From Sophora flavescens (taxonomy: Eukaryota > Streptophyta > Magnoliopsida > Fabales > Fabaceae), in contig CM061066.1 of assembly GCA_030762895.1 (NCBI GenBank), positions 115,848,715 to 115,912,714 on the forward strand: a stretch of 64,000 nt of DNA. The letters run 5' to 3'. Below, piece by piece: positions 10,755-23,866 of this stretch. The notes beneath the pieces are model-generated. The model was not told where the DNA came from and did no database searches. It saw only the letters and a program-made list of their open reading frames with translations. A program made the translations under genes and the position numbers. Each line of letters opens with the position of its first letter. Position 1 is the first letter of the stretch.

Positions 10755-12227
10755 CATTAATTTCTCTTTATATATTAAACTCCATTTTAATTTTTTATTT
10801 TAACTCCAAATTTATATTATTGCTTTAAAATTCTTATTCTTCCTTACTTTCCTCCTTGGATTTGCCGGTAAAAAAGAGGATGAGACATGAGATGTGAATC
10901 TAAAAGAATTCTCTTAAAGCAAAAACAGTTGGATCGGAAAGAAATTAATATTTTTTTCACGATTGTATTTCACATTGATTTGTTATTGTGATTTGCATCG
11001 GAAAACAAAATAAAATAGAAGCCAAAAATAAGTTTGCACGCAGAACAGATTTTGGATGTGACTTATTGGCAAAAATAAAAGGATTTTCCATTTTAGAATG
11101 ATTTTGGATAAGGCGATGGTGTACTCCACCCCTAAATTCGGAGACAAATGCATTTTGGATACAATACCCAAAATCATATACCCAGGTAATCTCCAGTGTT
11201 TGGAATATTAATTTTCATCTTGGAGTGATTTCGGATACGCAACGATGTTCGAAGTTGGAAGGGACAACGAGAAAATTTCAACCATTTTCCACCAACAAAT
11301 ATCTAGACACTCCAATCTCTTGTTGTTAGATCTTCAATTAGAAAGATGAAATAAATTGTATTTTTATTCATTCTTTTCAAGTACTATGTTTTCACATTGT
11401 GCATGTATTCTATAGATGGGGCAAATCATCTATTCATCATTTTTATTGAATCCCAGCTATAGGCACACATCTTTTTTTGAAGAACAACAATCCAGAAAAA
11501 AAAAGTATATAAATGAAAAAAAGGACAAGCGGGCCCAACCAATGGAAGACAGGATGAAGGCAGAGCAATAGAAAGATCTGAATAGTGAAGGAGAAAAAGG
11601 AAAGGACTTACATGGGTGTGGCGGAGTAGCGATCTCAGAGTCAGAAGATAGTATTTTGCGTTGTTACCATTTTCTTCGTGGGACTAGAAGTTAAGAGAGA
11701 TAGTGAGGTGGTGTGGAGTTTGCCCGAGGAGAGTATGTTGCGCATAGAGTGGTAGTAATGACTCAAAAAACTAGGTCAGCCTGACTCGAGCACGGCTGGC
11801 CCGTCGAGCTAATCGAGAGGGGCCAAATAAGCTTGGTTTTTTTTTTCGGGCTGCCATTTGAAGATCTCAAATTGCCCCTGATTATGGGCAACTCGGGTGA
11901 GCCCATCGGACCGAGATCAAATTACTATCTCTACATGCAATCTCTCTACTATCTCTATATGATCTATCAACAAGATTGGTACACTTTTCAATATCTCTCT
12001 TTTTATTTTATATTTAATTTTTTTTTATTCTTGCTAAAGTTTTGGTTTTCAAGTGTCACATGTATCTCTTGCTTTGTTCAATTTTAGCTACATCCAAATA
12101 CTCCTCACTTGGCACATGCAATTGTTATTTTCCACTCAACTAGGATTAAGTGGTCGACGACGTCTATGCCCATGATGGTGGGAAGGTGGTAGTTGATGGG
12201 TGGGTGTGGAGGGAGTGATGGGAGAAA
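10755..12227. other. Intergenic sequence without recognised features
   Basis: AT-rich, with poly-A and poly-T runs (for example 11496-11505 and 11830-11847). No coding frame with a domain, and no clear repeat boundary. Confidence 0.5.
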
Positions 12228-12433
12228 GGCTATGTCTGGGAGTTTTGAGAAAGAAAGAGTGGAGTGGTCAGTAACGGAATGAAGTGAAAATGTAAAAATA
12301 TATCACTCCGTTGTTTGGAAGCTTAATAAGTGAATGAAGGGATCCCAAATCCCCAAAATGGAGGGTGTGAAAATTGGAGTGTTTGGATGGGATAGAGTGG
12401 TTTGGAATGAAGCGGTTTGTGTTGCTATCCTTG
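12228..12433. mobile_element. Truncated second copy of the Tourist-like MITE
   Basis: It starts GGCTATGTCTGGGAG and runs parallel to the reverse complement of the 4616-4906 element, including TGTAAAAATAT, CACTCCGTTGTTTGGAAGCTT and the GTTTGGATGGGAT region. Similarity ends near 12433 after GCTATCC, so the second half is missing. Confidence 0.65.
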
Positions 12434-13030
12434 TAGTGACCGTATCTCAGTGGGTTCGACGAAAAAAAGAATATTTTTAGAAAAAGAGTAGTGTCGCCAC
12501 AAATTTTATTTAATTGGAAAAAGTTGGAAAACCATTGAAAATGGTCATTGGTACCAAATCTAGTTTGGGAGACGATTATGCATAAGGCTGGATGAGCACT
12601 TAACCCCACAAAACCCCCAATACACTCTCATTTACCCAAATTACTTGTGCAAATGTTTAACAAATTAAAAGTGTTTATTTCACCTCATTTTAAATAAACT
12701 AGAACTGTAACCCTGGCGATGCACTGAGTATTCTTGTTTTTTAAGTAAATGTTGTTATTATTTGATATTATGACATTAAAAATATATATTCATTTAATTA
12801 AATGAATAATGGATTTATTCATGAGTTATTCTATTGAAGTACAATTTTTGAATTAAAGTTTGATACATATAATGAATAAATTGTTCTGTTGAAAATGGAA
12901 AACCCTCTGCTCATATACACATTTTAATGTAACATTAGTCAGTGAAGTTCTTGTAAAAGTAAAAGTGAACAACTGAGAGGAAGATGTAAACTCTAGCAAC
13001 CAAAAAATATAATAATTTCAGAGTACCTTA
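12434..13030. other. Noncoding sequence with a possible decayed dispersed repeat
   Basis: The stretch at about 12450-12640 (GTGTCGCCAC, then GGTCATTGGTACC and GACGATTATGCATAAGG) resembles a leader-like segment I associate with plant Ty3/gypsy Tat/Ogre elements. This is from memory and no LTR or coding sequence supports it. The rest, to 13030, is AT-rich. Confidence 0.3.
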
Positions 13031-13104
13031 CATATATATATATATATTTGATAAACAAAAATATATTGATAGGAATACAAGGGGTACTCAAACCCATATA
13101 CATT

Positions 13105-13702
13105 TAGGGAACGCAATGGGTAGGGTCTGGGTAGGGTACTATAATACCCGTTCCCATACCCGCGTTTGAAAAAATTACTCGTACCTATACCCGTACCCGT
13201 GTGGGTAGCAACTTTAATAACCTTACCCGTACCTTCTGGGTACTTATGTACATGCACTCGTTACCCGCACTCTAACTGTAAAAAAGCAACAAATAAGAAA
13301 AGAAACATTATAACAATTAAAAAACGATTCAAATGTCTTTTAAATCTACTCATAAAACACTACAAATCAAAATATTTAAATAAATAAAAATATCCAAAAA
13401 GGAATTATAGATGCAATTAGGTTTAGAAAGTTAAGAATCTTTATATTAATTTGGTTTTAAAATTGGTATTATAGTTACAATTAGATATATTAGTAATATA
13501 AATAAATGAATAATTATATATGCATATGTATATACGCGGGTGCGGGACGGGGTGGGTACCATAGTATCCATTCCCGCACCCATACTCGTTCAAATCTGCG
13601 AGTAATTACTCGGACCCTTACCCATTGTGTGGGCAATTACCCTACCCATCGTAGGTATTTCTTGTGGGTACCCAATGGGTAGGGTACAAATTGTCATCCC
13701 TA
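13105..13702. mobile_element. hAT-like MITE inside the LINE 3' region
   Basis: The ends TAGGGA...TCCCTA are inverted, and the subterminal parts both carry CAATGGGTAGGGTA-type sequence in opposite senses. A perfect 8-bp direct repeat TATACATT flanks it (13097-13104 and 13703-13710), the length expected for hAT transposition. The interior repeats GGGTA/TACCC motifs and is noncoding. Removing it rejoins the LINE 3' region. Confidence 0.8.
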
Positions 13703-15181
13703 TATACATTAGAGAACAAGGCAAGGATGAAGCTGTAACTAACATACTACCCCCAAAATGAACAATATATGTATTACAAACACCCCGAACCCAAGACCAA
13801 GAAGAGAGGAAAGAAAAAGGAAAAAAGGAAGAAGTCCTAAAGGATGAGAACATGTAACCAAATTGAACCTTGTCAGAAAAGTAAAAAAAACTTAGCTATA
13901 TAACTATTAAATAGCAAAACACCCACACATTATGCTATTTCCACATGTAGACAAACACAACACCACGAAGAGATACCAAGGAGCATACACGCCAAATTGA
14001 AGCCAAAAAGAGTCAAGAGGAAGCAAATGATATATCACCATCAAGTAGTACCAACAGGGAAGCCTTTAACATAGCCAAATGAATGTACAAAATTAATTCC
14101 AGAATGTATGAGGACCAAGTAATTGGGTACTCAGGACATGTCAAGTAGCCGATAGACCAAGAACTTGCCCATATGCAGTTGATGGCAAAGAAAGGTAAGA
14201 GTTGTAAGCTGGAGGATGTAGATCACTTTAGATCCACCTTATATGTAGTATTTCCAAATTGGAGTGTTTCATAGTCTCTACCCTTTGCTTGGCCGAATGG
14301 TACCACTGAAGAAGGACCACATGTTTCCACATTAAAAGTCATGTAACTCCAAGAAAACCACCATTGAGGAACTAACACTTCAGTCCTCACTAGCGGCTAG
14401 TTGTGATGAAGCTCCCAACATAATATCAAAGTATAAAACATGACATGGAACATTCAGTAGAACCAAGGTCAACACATACACATTGTAATAACAGAGAACT
14501 CACACACCCGAGCCTGCAGAGCTCCACAACAAGGTGTCCCACGACAAGCCTTCCCCACCACTCAACTCACAAAGTATGTAGAACACACGGTCACACACTC
14601 ACTCAGAATCACTCCACTCGAGACACGCAGAAAGAAACAAACCGCACACTCACAGTAAAGCATTCCACCCCCACACAGCAGAGAACCCTGCTCACCGATC
14701 GAGATAGTCCCAGAAAAAAACTCATCACCACTCTTATAGCATTCACCCAAACACCAACTCACATATATTACAATCCTCACACAACACAGTAGAGCAACGC
14801 TGCACTCATCCTCACACAAAGAAAATATCACATAAACATAGCAGCTCACATAATTACACTCCACCCAAACACAACAGCGTTGTACTCATCCTAAAAAAAA
14901 AGTATCTCACACAAACAAAGCTCAGAACCATGAAGGCTCTAAGGATAAACCATGGATGTAGCAACATACTTCCAGCAATAACACATGCAAAGGGAGAAAA
15001 AGCGCAGATATACCAAGTGACAACATTAAGGGTCAGCAAATAACAGGGCATCGATGTGTTTGGTTCGCACTTCCTGACAAGCTCTCAAGTATCACTCCCT
15101 CACATGTAACACTCACCAAACATATAACCACGGATGAGCTTTATGCAGCCAAATAACAGTGTCTAGGGACCATGGAGAGGC

Positions 15182-15990
15182 TTACGACAAGCAACCTACG
15201 GGGCAAACACACCAATCGACGAAAGTGTAGCCAAGTGCACCAACACCCACAGAAAACCGAGACCATGAACGATGCTTAATTAATTCCAAACAGCTAATAT
15301 AATCAATGTTTGCATTGTTGAAAATAACATCATTTCTCGAAAGCCATATAGTCCAAACTGTAGCATGCAAAAAAAGGCTCCTCGGGTTCTTATGTTTTTT
15401 ATTCTTGAACAGCCTCCAATGCAACAGGTAGTGTGACTTGTTATCCTGTGGTATGGTAAGTGGATTTCCGAGTCAACTGTACACCCCTACTCCAAAGACT
15501 AGCCGAGAATGAGTAGTTAAGGAACAGGTGATCAACAGTCTCCTCTTGGGCACCACAAAAAATGCACCGGCATAAAGAAACCTCATTGACTGCCTTTATG
15601 ATAAGAAGATTCATCCTAGTAGGTAACCGATCCAATATAAGTTTCCAAGAGAATGCAACGACTTTGCTTGGGGCCCAACTGGCCCAGAAATACCTGAATA
15701 GGTTAGGAGGATCATAAGAGAACGAGACATTAGGATCTGAGGTAATAATGAATCATATATCATCCTAACCGAGTATTTCCTAGTGGTTCCATGAATCCAA
15801 ACCCATTCATAGAGGTTTCTTTACAAATATAGACTCCCATCAAGGTGTCATTAAACAAATGAAATTCTTCCTCTTCCCATGCAAAAAAGGTTCTTCTCCA
15901 CTTCCAGTTCCAGTTCCACACATTGCCATCCCATTCCGCCATGTTAGCAATCATGGAATGTAGATGTTGATCTTCCAAACGCGCTTCCAA
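15182..15990 (-). pseudogene. LINE ORF2 C-terminus (zf-RVT and terminal domain), broken
   Basis: Three fragments appear in ORF2 order. The first (15990-15760) has the W-x-W-x-W-RR-x-F-x-WEEE pattern that precedes zf-RVT in plant L1 proteins. The second (15635-15441) has DRLPTRMNL ... CIFCGAQEETVDHLF, the Cys/His zinc-binding zf-RVT segment. The third (15424-15182) has the terminal VWTIWLSRNDVIFNN block and a closing DWCVCP. Frameshifts and stops separate them. In active elements this part follows the RT domain and supports target-primed reverse transcription. Confidence 0.75.
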
Positions 15991-15999
15991 AGCTACTCA

Positions 16000-16337
16000 A
16001 CAAGGAGTTTTGATGATGATCACCAAAGTTCCATTTCCATATTTTGAAGACTTGTAATTATTTTAGGATTTTGATGCATGATCTAAAATTAGATATTTTA
16101 GTAGTTGGATCAAGGAAAATAAATTTTTAAAAGGTTTTAAAACATCAAATGAATTTAAAAATATAGAGAATGATTAAAATTAAATGGATTTTTTTTTTAT
16201 TACTTGAACCTTCTTCTTCTAGTTTCTAATTTTTGATCATATGAGCTTTTTAGAAGTGATGCACTTTTAGAGTGTTATATTCTTGATAGATTTATTTGAT
16301 TTGATATCACTGTTTTTAGAATTGGGTGGGGTATGAA
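16000..16337. other. Unclassified AT-rich sequence between LINE and SIRE LTR
   Basis: No coding frame or repeat boundary recognised. It directly abuts the 3' LTR of S-host at 16338. The 5 bases before it (TGAAA) would be one copy of that element's target-site duplication; the other copy is outside the window. Confidence 0.4.
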
Positions 16338-17519
16338 ATGAACAGATATCAAACACAAGAAGGGGGGTTGAATTGTGTTTTGGTTAACTTTTGTAAAGAT
16401 CGAAACTTTTAGATAAGAAACACAAAGATGTGTCTGATGAAACAGAAAGCTTTTTACTTTTCAACCCGGTTAGCACAGTGAATGTAAAGCAAACTGAAAA
16501 GATTTAGAGAGAGAAGACGCATAGATTTATATTGGTTCACCCCAAACCTTGGGCTACGTCCAGTCCTTGGTTTCACCAAGTATTATCACTATAACTGATC
16601 AGGTTACATAATGTATTATTTGTACACCTAGCCTCTTCAGGCTCAAACAAGTATTCTTTCAGCAAGACTCTTCAGGCTCTAAAAATGGTAAGAGTTGAAT
16701 GAAGCAGCAGCTTCACAGATTACAACTTTGCAGATCTACCAAGTAACACTTCCGGAGTGAATAAGTATTTAGGGTAGGTAAGATTACAATAAAGACTTCT
16801 CAATAAATACAAATGATTTGAGCCAAGATGTGTTCTATGAAGAATCTAAGAGAGATTTGAATGCTTGAGTTAATTGATTTCTGGTGTGTATCTTCAATCA
16901 AAGTCTTCTATTTATACTCAAGAGAGATAAATCCATTGTGGAGAGTTCTTCAGCTGAGTATTCTTTTGTTCTTCATTCATAAATGCCAAAGAGTCGTTCT
17001 GGTCTTGCATTTAATGTTTATGATCGTTGGTGAGCTTCAATACAAGTTGAACGTATATGTTAGCATAACTTTATCAGAGTGCAATTTGATTCAGAGCAGT
17101 GTTTGTTGCTTTTAAGACTTGGGCAGTGCGACTTTCCTTATTTGTGCTAAGCGGGTCTGCAAGCAAGTAAAGTTCACTTTGCCTTTTACAACAAAAAGAA
17201 TCTTCAAATGCGGAATGGTGCTTTGAGCTTTCTGATATCGAATTTCTTTATTCGAAATAATCAGGAAATATTCTTTGTGTTTGAATATTGTTGAAGCGAG
17301 GGACATTCAGTCGCCTAAGCAGAATTGGTAAAGACTGAGTCATTGTTCAGACGCATCATACCACAGACGCATCATTAAGACTATTTCTTTGTCACAAGAC
17401 TCTTGCATAATGATCTGCACACTTAATACACATATTAGTGGATTTCACAATGTTCACTTAAAATCATTCTTTGTTTGGATTCATCAAAATCAGAGATGTC
17501 AAAAGATGTAGTCTTAACA
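16338..17519 (-). repeat. 3' LTR of S-host
   Basis: Read on the minus strand it starts TGTTAAGACTAC at 17519 after a purine tract, and ends ...TTGATATCTGTTCA at 16338 (1182 bp). The terminal region shares the CAATTCAACCCCCCTTCTTG segment with the S-b LTRs, but the rest is diverged. It contains repeated GACGCATCA motifs near 17345-17375 and a TATA box at 16909-16916. Confidence 0.7.
16909..16916 (-). promoter_or_regulatory. TATA box in the S-host LTR
   Basis: TATAAATA on the minus strand, about 600 bp into the LTR. The same TATAAATAGAAGAC context occurs in the S-b and solo LTRs (43193-43200, 53530-53537, 41638-41645), supporting it as the element promoter. Confidence 0.6.
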
Positions 17520-17537
17520 ATCACCCCCTTTTTGATG
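17520..17537 (-). other. Polypurine tract of S-host
   Basis: On the minus strand CATCAAAAAGGGGGTGAT directly precedes the LTR TGTTAAG. The S-b element has the equivalent CAAAAAGGGGGAGAT before its LTR. This is the site where plus-strand DNA synthesis is primed in LTR elements. Confidence 0.8.
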
Positions 17538-17828
17538 ATGACAAACATTATCTTATGATTTTAATGAACTAAAGATAAAAGAAGATTTAAGCACATAGAA
17601 TCATATGAAGTTTTCAAGCTCATAAGGATATTATAAAGATATTCAAGCTCCCCTTGAACTAATGCTTTCATAATGCATTCAGACGCATGGTTAAAGTTAT
17701 ACGTGTACTTAAGATCGTAGCGTCTTATCATTTGAGTTTGATTATTTAGTTCAGATACTAATATATTCTCCCCCTTTGTCATCAGTAAAAAAATAGAGCA
17801 ACAGAATAAAAAACATCTGATTTAACCA

Positions 17829-20227
17829 TCATTGACCATTGCATTGCTGATTAAAAGGAAATAAAAACAAAAAGCTTTGTTTTTCAACAATTTTGGTGAG
17901 AAGTGCCACAACAGTCTGCATCGTCTCACGAAAAACGCTGATTTCAGCCCGAGCTACTTGATCCATTCCAATAATGGTGGATGCCATTTCAGTAGGGTCA
18001 TCATGTGGAGATGAAGAAGATGGGCCCGAGTAAGAAGAAGTGGCAGTCGTGGGTGGTTCATAGGGAACAATTTCCAGACAGTGCCAGGGAAGTGAATGGC
18101 CAGAGGAGAAAATGAAAATGAGATAAAAAAACAACGAGGAACAGAGAGAAAGTTAAGGGAAAGATTGAGTGCAACGATCCAAAGGGTTGAAAACAGGGAA
18201 TTTTGAAAGAGGGGATTTCTAAATTGGATAAAGAAATGAAAAGAGGAGGAAGATGATTGAAAAACCAAGTCAAATTTTCATCAGAAATTCGTAAATCAAA
18301 AGAGTAAACTGAAAAAGGGTTTTCATGAAAAGATAAAGGTAACGTGTAAAGAAAAGGAGTAAAGATAAGAGTTAGTTGGAAGGGGTAGAGTTACCTTGAT
18401 TCTGCTCTGTCTTCATCTGGATATCCGATCCAGGGAATCTGATAAGAACCGAGTCTGGCACTATCTGTAGGCGTCTTGAGTTTGTCAAACAGAGAAAGGC
18501 CACAGTGATGAACTGGGTCTTGAAGAACATGAGGCTCATAGTGGCTCATGAACGAAGTAGACCATCTAGGAAACTTCAGTTTCTTACTCTTCCTTTCCAT
18601 CCAGACAAATGGTTTCTTGGATTTTAGATTTAACTTTGGCTTGGGATAGATAGAACCCATGTTAGGACATATCTTCAATACTGCATTATCCTTTATGCAA
18701 GCAGTAGGATTGGGTCTGTTTTTCCAAGAGGCTTGATTTAGCCTTACCGCAGCCTGCTCAGCAACAAGATTGCTGATTGCTTTTAGATCATCTGAGCTAA
18801 GAAGGTCAGGGTTGATTTGATCTAAAGTTAGTGGTTCAGAGGGGTTGAAGAGGGTAGGTAGAGTTCTTTGTGGTGAGGTGTGAGGAGGAGGAGGAGGGTT
18901 AGAAAGAGGTGAGATAATGGAATCAAAAATTCTTGAAACATGAATAAGAGTTTGAATTTCCTGAATTGGTGATGAAGGATTGGATATGTGATTTGGTGAG
19001 TTATGAAGAATAGGTTGTGGTGAGGGATAATCTAGAGTGAGATTCAAATTAAAATCTCGAACAGATAGAGCAAGTAAATTTTCAGCAATTGAAATTTGGT
19101 TGTGAAGAGGTGAATTATGAGGGGAAGATGAGGATGAATGTGAGGGTGAGGATAAAAAAATGGGTGAAGAAGGTGAGGGTTCAGATGACCTAATTGGTGA
19201 AACAGCAGGTTGTAAAGTGACCTGCACAGGCTCAGCTATCTTCAGACTTTTAGATCTTCTAACCGGTGTGGCTGCAACAACAGCTTTCCTCTTTAGTTCC
19301 TTTCGATGGGCAGCAGCAGATTTTTGAACCATTTCCTTCTTCAGAACCTTGGAAATAGGTTGGTCATCATCATCATTAGATGCTTCTGAGATGACCAGCT
19401 TCCTCTTTACTTGAAGCTTTGATCTGAGCTTGTGATCCAAAGGTGCAAACACTTTTGTTGCTTCTGAGTCATCAGACTCATCAGTTTCCTCTTCAGATTC
19501 TTCTGAAGATCTCTTCTTCTCATCATCTTCATCAGAATCAGGAATCCTTCCTGGTGGTCTTAGCTTCATCTGAGAAAGGGTTCTTTCATCTATGGCAGTA
19601 GCCATATCAACCTTTCCAGTGAGGGGAATACCCTTGATGTTTAGCAGTTTAGTAATCAGCATCCCATAGGTTTAGGAGGTCCTGATTTGGGGCTTTACTA
19701 TCCATCTTGTTGCCATTATCACGAGCACTGGTTCTTGGCACTACACAGTTAATCAGCAAGACATGCAAGAACCTTTCTTTTGGAATTAGTTGAGAAGCAG
19801 CTTTATTCCTAGGGTTAGACACCCCATGCAAAACTTGATGTATCGTTTCTTCACCATGCTGAATTTCCCAGTCATCTGTGAAAGCAGAACCTTGCCTAGG
19901 GCAGCCGGTTGCTTTTTGAATACCGTTGAGAGTGGACGAATAGGGTTTTCCGTTACACTTGGTTCGAATAGAAATTTGAGTCTCAGACATCCTTTCTTCA
20001 ACATTTTCCCAGCATTCTTGAAGCAGTAAGGGGTATACTGATTCATTCAAAGAGAAGAAATTGACCCGTTGAGAAGCTTCTAGTTTTGCCATCACGTACA
20101 TCACTCATTTTATGATTTTGTTCGTCTTTACAAATCTCCCAGGTACAATCATGGAGATGTCCTCGATACTCATTCCTAAGTGAGCAGCAGCACGGACGAG
20201 TTTCTGTGGGGGTGCTTTGGGTGCCAT
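17829..20227 (-). pseudogene. Envelope-like third ORF of S-host (SIRE lineage), broken
   Basis: The reading starts at an ATG at 20227 (MAPKAPPQKLV) and meets an in-frame TGA near 20107. It continues in frame to about 19650, then shifts frame into a 423-residue open stretch (19662-18391). A further shift leads to a C-terminal piece ending near 17829. The middle is acidic (DSDEDDEKK, EESEEETDESDD), then Lys-rich, then Pro/Ser-rich. I call it envelope-like only from its position after RNase H and before the PPT, as described for SIRE/Maximus elements; no envelope domain is visible. A nucleic-acid-binding or structural protein is equally possible. Confidence 0.55.
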
Positions 20228-20492
20228 GGATTTGGGTTTGAGAAAAGGGAGATGAAGGGTTTCGAAAAGGGTTTGTTCGCACGAAAGAAAGAAAGCTTTT
20301 TGAAACAGTGGAGTGTTTTTGAGAAAAGACTTTTGCTTTTTAAGAAAGAGGTTTCAAAAAGAGTAGTTGAGAGTAATAAAGACAAAAACGTTTTGAATTC
20401 AAAAACATTTTAGATAACTGCAATGTTAAGTCTCAGTCATTAATCCACGTCAGCAGACGCTTTTACTTAGATCAGACACATTGCATCAAACA

Positions 20493-22365
20493 TTATTCAT
20501 TTATGAAATGCATGTTCAGATTATCTCTAATATATACGAACCTGTCTTCAGCTAAGGGTTTTGTTAATATGTCACCCCACTGATTTTCGATTTTAACAAA
20601 CTTAATATCAAAAACACCTTTTTGAACATAGTCTCTTATAAAGTGATGTTTAATTTCTATGTGCTTAGCCTTATAATATTGTATGGGATTCTTAGATAAA
20701 CAGATGGCACTAGAATTATCACACCAAACTGAAATATTATGTTCAAAAATAGAATAATCTTCAAGTTGATGTTTTACCCCTAAAAGCTGTGAACAACAGC
20801 TTGCAACTGAAATGTATTCTGCTTCTGTAGTAGATAGAGCAATTGTAGTTTGTCTTTTTCTTGTCCAAGAGACTAAGCTTGCTCCAATGAATACACTTGT
20901 GCTTTTCCTTTCTACTCTGTCTCCAGCATAATCAACATCATAGAATCCAACTAATCTGTACTCTTGTGTTCTTAAATACGTCAAACCAAGATTAGTGGTT
21001 CCAAGAAAATATCTAAATATTCTTTTAACCGCCTTGAGGATGTGATTCTCTTGGATCAGATTGGAATCTTGCACACATACAGACACTTAATTGAATATCA
21101 TGTCTACTTGAGGTGAAATACAGAAGAGAACCAATCATACCTCTGTAGATAGTTTGATATACCTTTTTACCTTCTCCATCCTTGCTTAATTTTGCATTTG
21201 CTTCCACAGGAGTTTTCATGGGTTTTGCTGTATCTAGTTTGTATTTAGTTAAGATTTCCTTGGTATATTTTTGTTGATGGATGTATATTCCATCATCTGT
21301 CTGTTTGATTTGCAGACCAAGGAAGAACTTTAATTCTCCTATCATGCTCATCTCATATTCATTCTACATAAGCTTGGAGAACTCTTTACAGAGTTTTTCA
21401 TTAGTAGCACCAAAAATAATATCATCAACATAGTTTGTACTATAATAAAATCCTTTTTAGAACTTTTTCTAGAGAGAGTAGTATCAACTTTTCCTCTAAT
21501 GAAATCATTTTTCATAAGAAAATAACTAAGTCTATCATACCACACTCTAGGTGCTTGTTTCAATCCATAAAGGGCTTTCTTAAGCTTATAAACATAATCT
21601 AGTTTGTCACTATCCTCAAAACCAGGTGGTTGTTTAACATATACTTTTTCTTCAATTATTCCATTTAGAAATGCACTTTTAACATCCATTTGAAATAAAG
21701 TGATTTGATGTTGTGCACCATATGAGATAAGTATGCGAATTGCTTCTATTCTAGCTACTGGTACAAAGTTTTCAGTGTAGTCAATACCTTCTTGTTGATT
21801 ATAGCCTCGAGCTACTAACCTTGCTATGTTTCTGATTACTTTAACATCTTCATCAAGCTTATTTCCGAATACCCATCTTATTCCAATAATTGATTTTCCT
21901 TTTTCATTTGGAACTAAGAACCAAACATCATTCCTTTTGAACTAATTTAGCTCTTCTTACATAGCTAAAATCCAGTTTTCATCTTCAATAGCTTCTTTGA
22001 TGTTCCTTGGTTGGATCTCTGATAGGAATGCCATGTTGTTTGAGTTTCTGAAAGTTGATCTGGTTCTAACCCCTTGAGATGGATTACCAATGATCAATTT
22101 TTCAGGATGATGAGTTTTGAACTTCCAGTCTCGTCTGGATTCAAAGTCAAACAATTGTTCAGCAGGTGGATTAGACGCCTGATTAGGAATTTCTGAATCC
22201 TCATTCTTCATATTATCTTTAGTCTGATTGTCTTGTCTTCCAAGATCTAAACATGCTAGATCATCTTCAAGATATGATAGTTCCTTATCAGTTTTTAAGC
22301 TATTATTAAATTCAACATGAATAGATTCCTCATCAACTTCTGTTCTAGAGTTATAAACTCTAAAG
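20493..22365 (-). pseudogene. S-host RT and RNase H region, with stops and frameshifts
   Basis: The minus strand gives, in order: integrase C-terminal tail (22365-21957, with RTRSTFRNSN), RT palm segments (FQMDVKSAFLNG near 21690, LKKALYGLKQAP near 21590), the YVDD catalytic box near 21430, and connection plus RNase H (21351-20493, with TEAEYIS and the terminal ...GDILTKPLAED). A one-base frameshift lies immediately before YVDD and another near 21025. Stops occur around 21955. The RT would copy the element RNA and RNase H would remove it from the hybrid. The left part of this gene is separated by the solo-LTR insertion at 22366. Confidence 0.8.
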
Positions 22366-23852
22366 TGTTGGAACCAAAGTGGTTTGGATTTAATTAATCT
22401 CTAAGTTTTGATGTTAACAAAATAATTAAATTTGCTTTGCAAAGTGTTAATTGAAATCTAACACGTGCTTTCAGCTATGCAGGAATATTTATATATGAGT
22501 AATAGAAACTTGGGATAAGTTTTTATTGGACTCCTTGTGAAAAATACGCGTCCACCCTTGCAGACGGGCTACTCATTGTTTTGGTAAAGTTATTTATTTA
22601 ATTAAGTAAGTAAACTGGTTTCTTTAAGTAGACTAGGCACTAAGTGCTTACTAGACGGGAATCAAGATAACTTCTTAGATACAACAAGTCCAAAGGATTG
22701 ATAGTAAACGTGCCTAACTGCCATGTTACCACACAGAAATTATGATAACTCATTGAGGTATAGCAAGTCCAAATACTTGATAGACGGGAGGATATGCAAC
22801 GTCAGCAAACGAGCAAAATAAAATAATGAACATACTTAGTCTCACGTATAACTAAGTAGACGAGCTCCATCTTCGATTGAATAAATGCAATTCAAATCTC
22901 TTGAATTTATTTCAAATGATTGATATTTATTTCAATAGAATTTTTGTTGTTCACATTTGTTTTATCTGCTTTAATGTTTTACCTTGTTGTAAAAGAAACA
23001 TAGTACTGTTGAGCGAATCTAGGAAAGTATACCTAGTCGCACAAGTAATACGGTGGTGAGACCGATATCGTTCCCACGAGGACTGAGACAAGTACTGGCA
23101 CGTACCGAGTCAATTACTATCTAAGCGAATTTTTGGATTGAAAGGAGTTCTATACTAATTATCAAGCCCAAAACAAATAAAAGAAAAGGAACAAACTCTT
23201 TTTGGTTTTTTATCAAATACTTGGAGTGCAGAAAAAGATGGTTTTAAAATATGATAAAGATGTTGGGATTAGGTTCACTAAACTTCATCCCCATGCAATG
23301 AAATGACTAATAAACAATTTCTACTTCAAATATGACAATCAATCCACTAGATTACTCAAGCCCTGATTCCTCAGATGACAAGAGCCTAAATCCACTAATA
23401 GACCCTCATTCCTTAGGTGGCCTAGATTAATGAATTTGCATGATGATTAGGGATTACACTATTGCTAATAAACCTGAATCCATTCATAGATACAAGGTTT
23501 ACTAGGTGGTTGATTTCAGTTCTAGTTCTAATACGAATTTTTCAATTACATACCAAAACAATAATCAAGTCATGGGGGATCACGCCACAACAAACATTAA
23601 GCATGGAAATCAATCACTCATAAGGAAGCAAAAACTGTATTACAAGGTCAAGTCAAATACATGGAGGATTCAGAAATAGCTACATCGAATCCCAACAATG
23701 GGAGTTTAGCTACTCATGATCATAGCCAAAATCAAAGAAATAGAGATGAAGAGGAGAAGAAACTCCATGGAATCCTTGTTCAGCAGCCCCTGGTTCAGAG
23801 ATATTGTCTTAGGGTTTCCAATATAACTCTATTCTTCTGTTCTGCCCGTACC

Positions 23853-23860
23853 TTTTTATA
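23853..23860 (-). promoter_or_regulatory. TATA box in A1 3' LTR
   Basis: TATAAAAA on the minus strand, directly downstream of the palindrome cluster. The 5' LTR has the same box at 40768-40775. Confidence 0.6.
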
Positions 23861-23866
23861 AATCAG

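Larger units (their letters stand above)
13031..15999 (-). mobile_element. LINE (L1-like), 5'-truncated, minus strand
   Basis: On the minus strand the order is remains of the ORF2 C-terminus (about 15990-15182), a long noncoding 3' region, then a shared LINE 3' terminus ending in a TA-rich tail at about 13031-13050. A hAT-like MITE (13105-13702) is inserted near the tail. The upstream end near 15999 is where ORF2 similarity fades; RT and endonuclease are absent, as usual for 5'-truncated copies. Confidence 0.65.

Noticed and set aside
12450..12640. Possible Tat/Ogre leader fragment
   Set aside because: The resemblance is from memory only, and no LTR, primer site or coding sequence supports it.
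14445..15051. Thr/His-rich and Cys-rich open frames on both strands
   Set aside because: They lie in the noncoding 3' region of the minus-strand LINE, have biased composition and no domain.
17829..20227. Calling the third ORF a true envelope gene
   Set aside because: No signal peptide, fusion segment or membrane anchor can be pointed to; only the position after RNase H supports the label.
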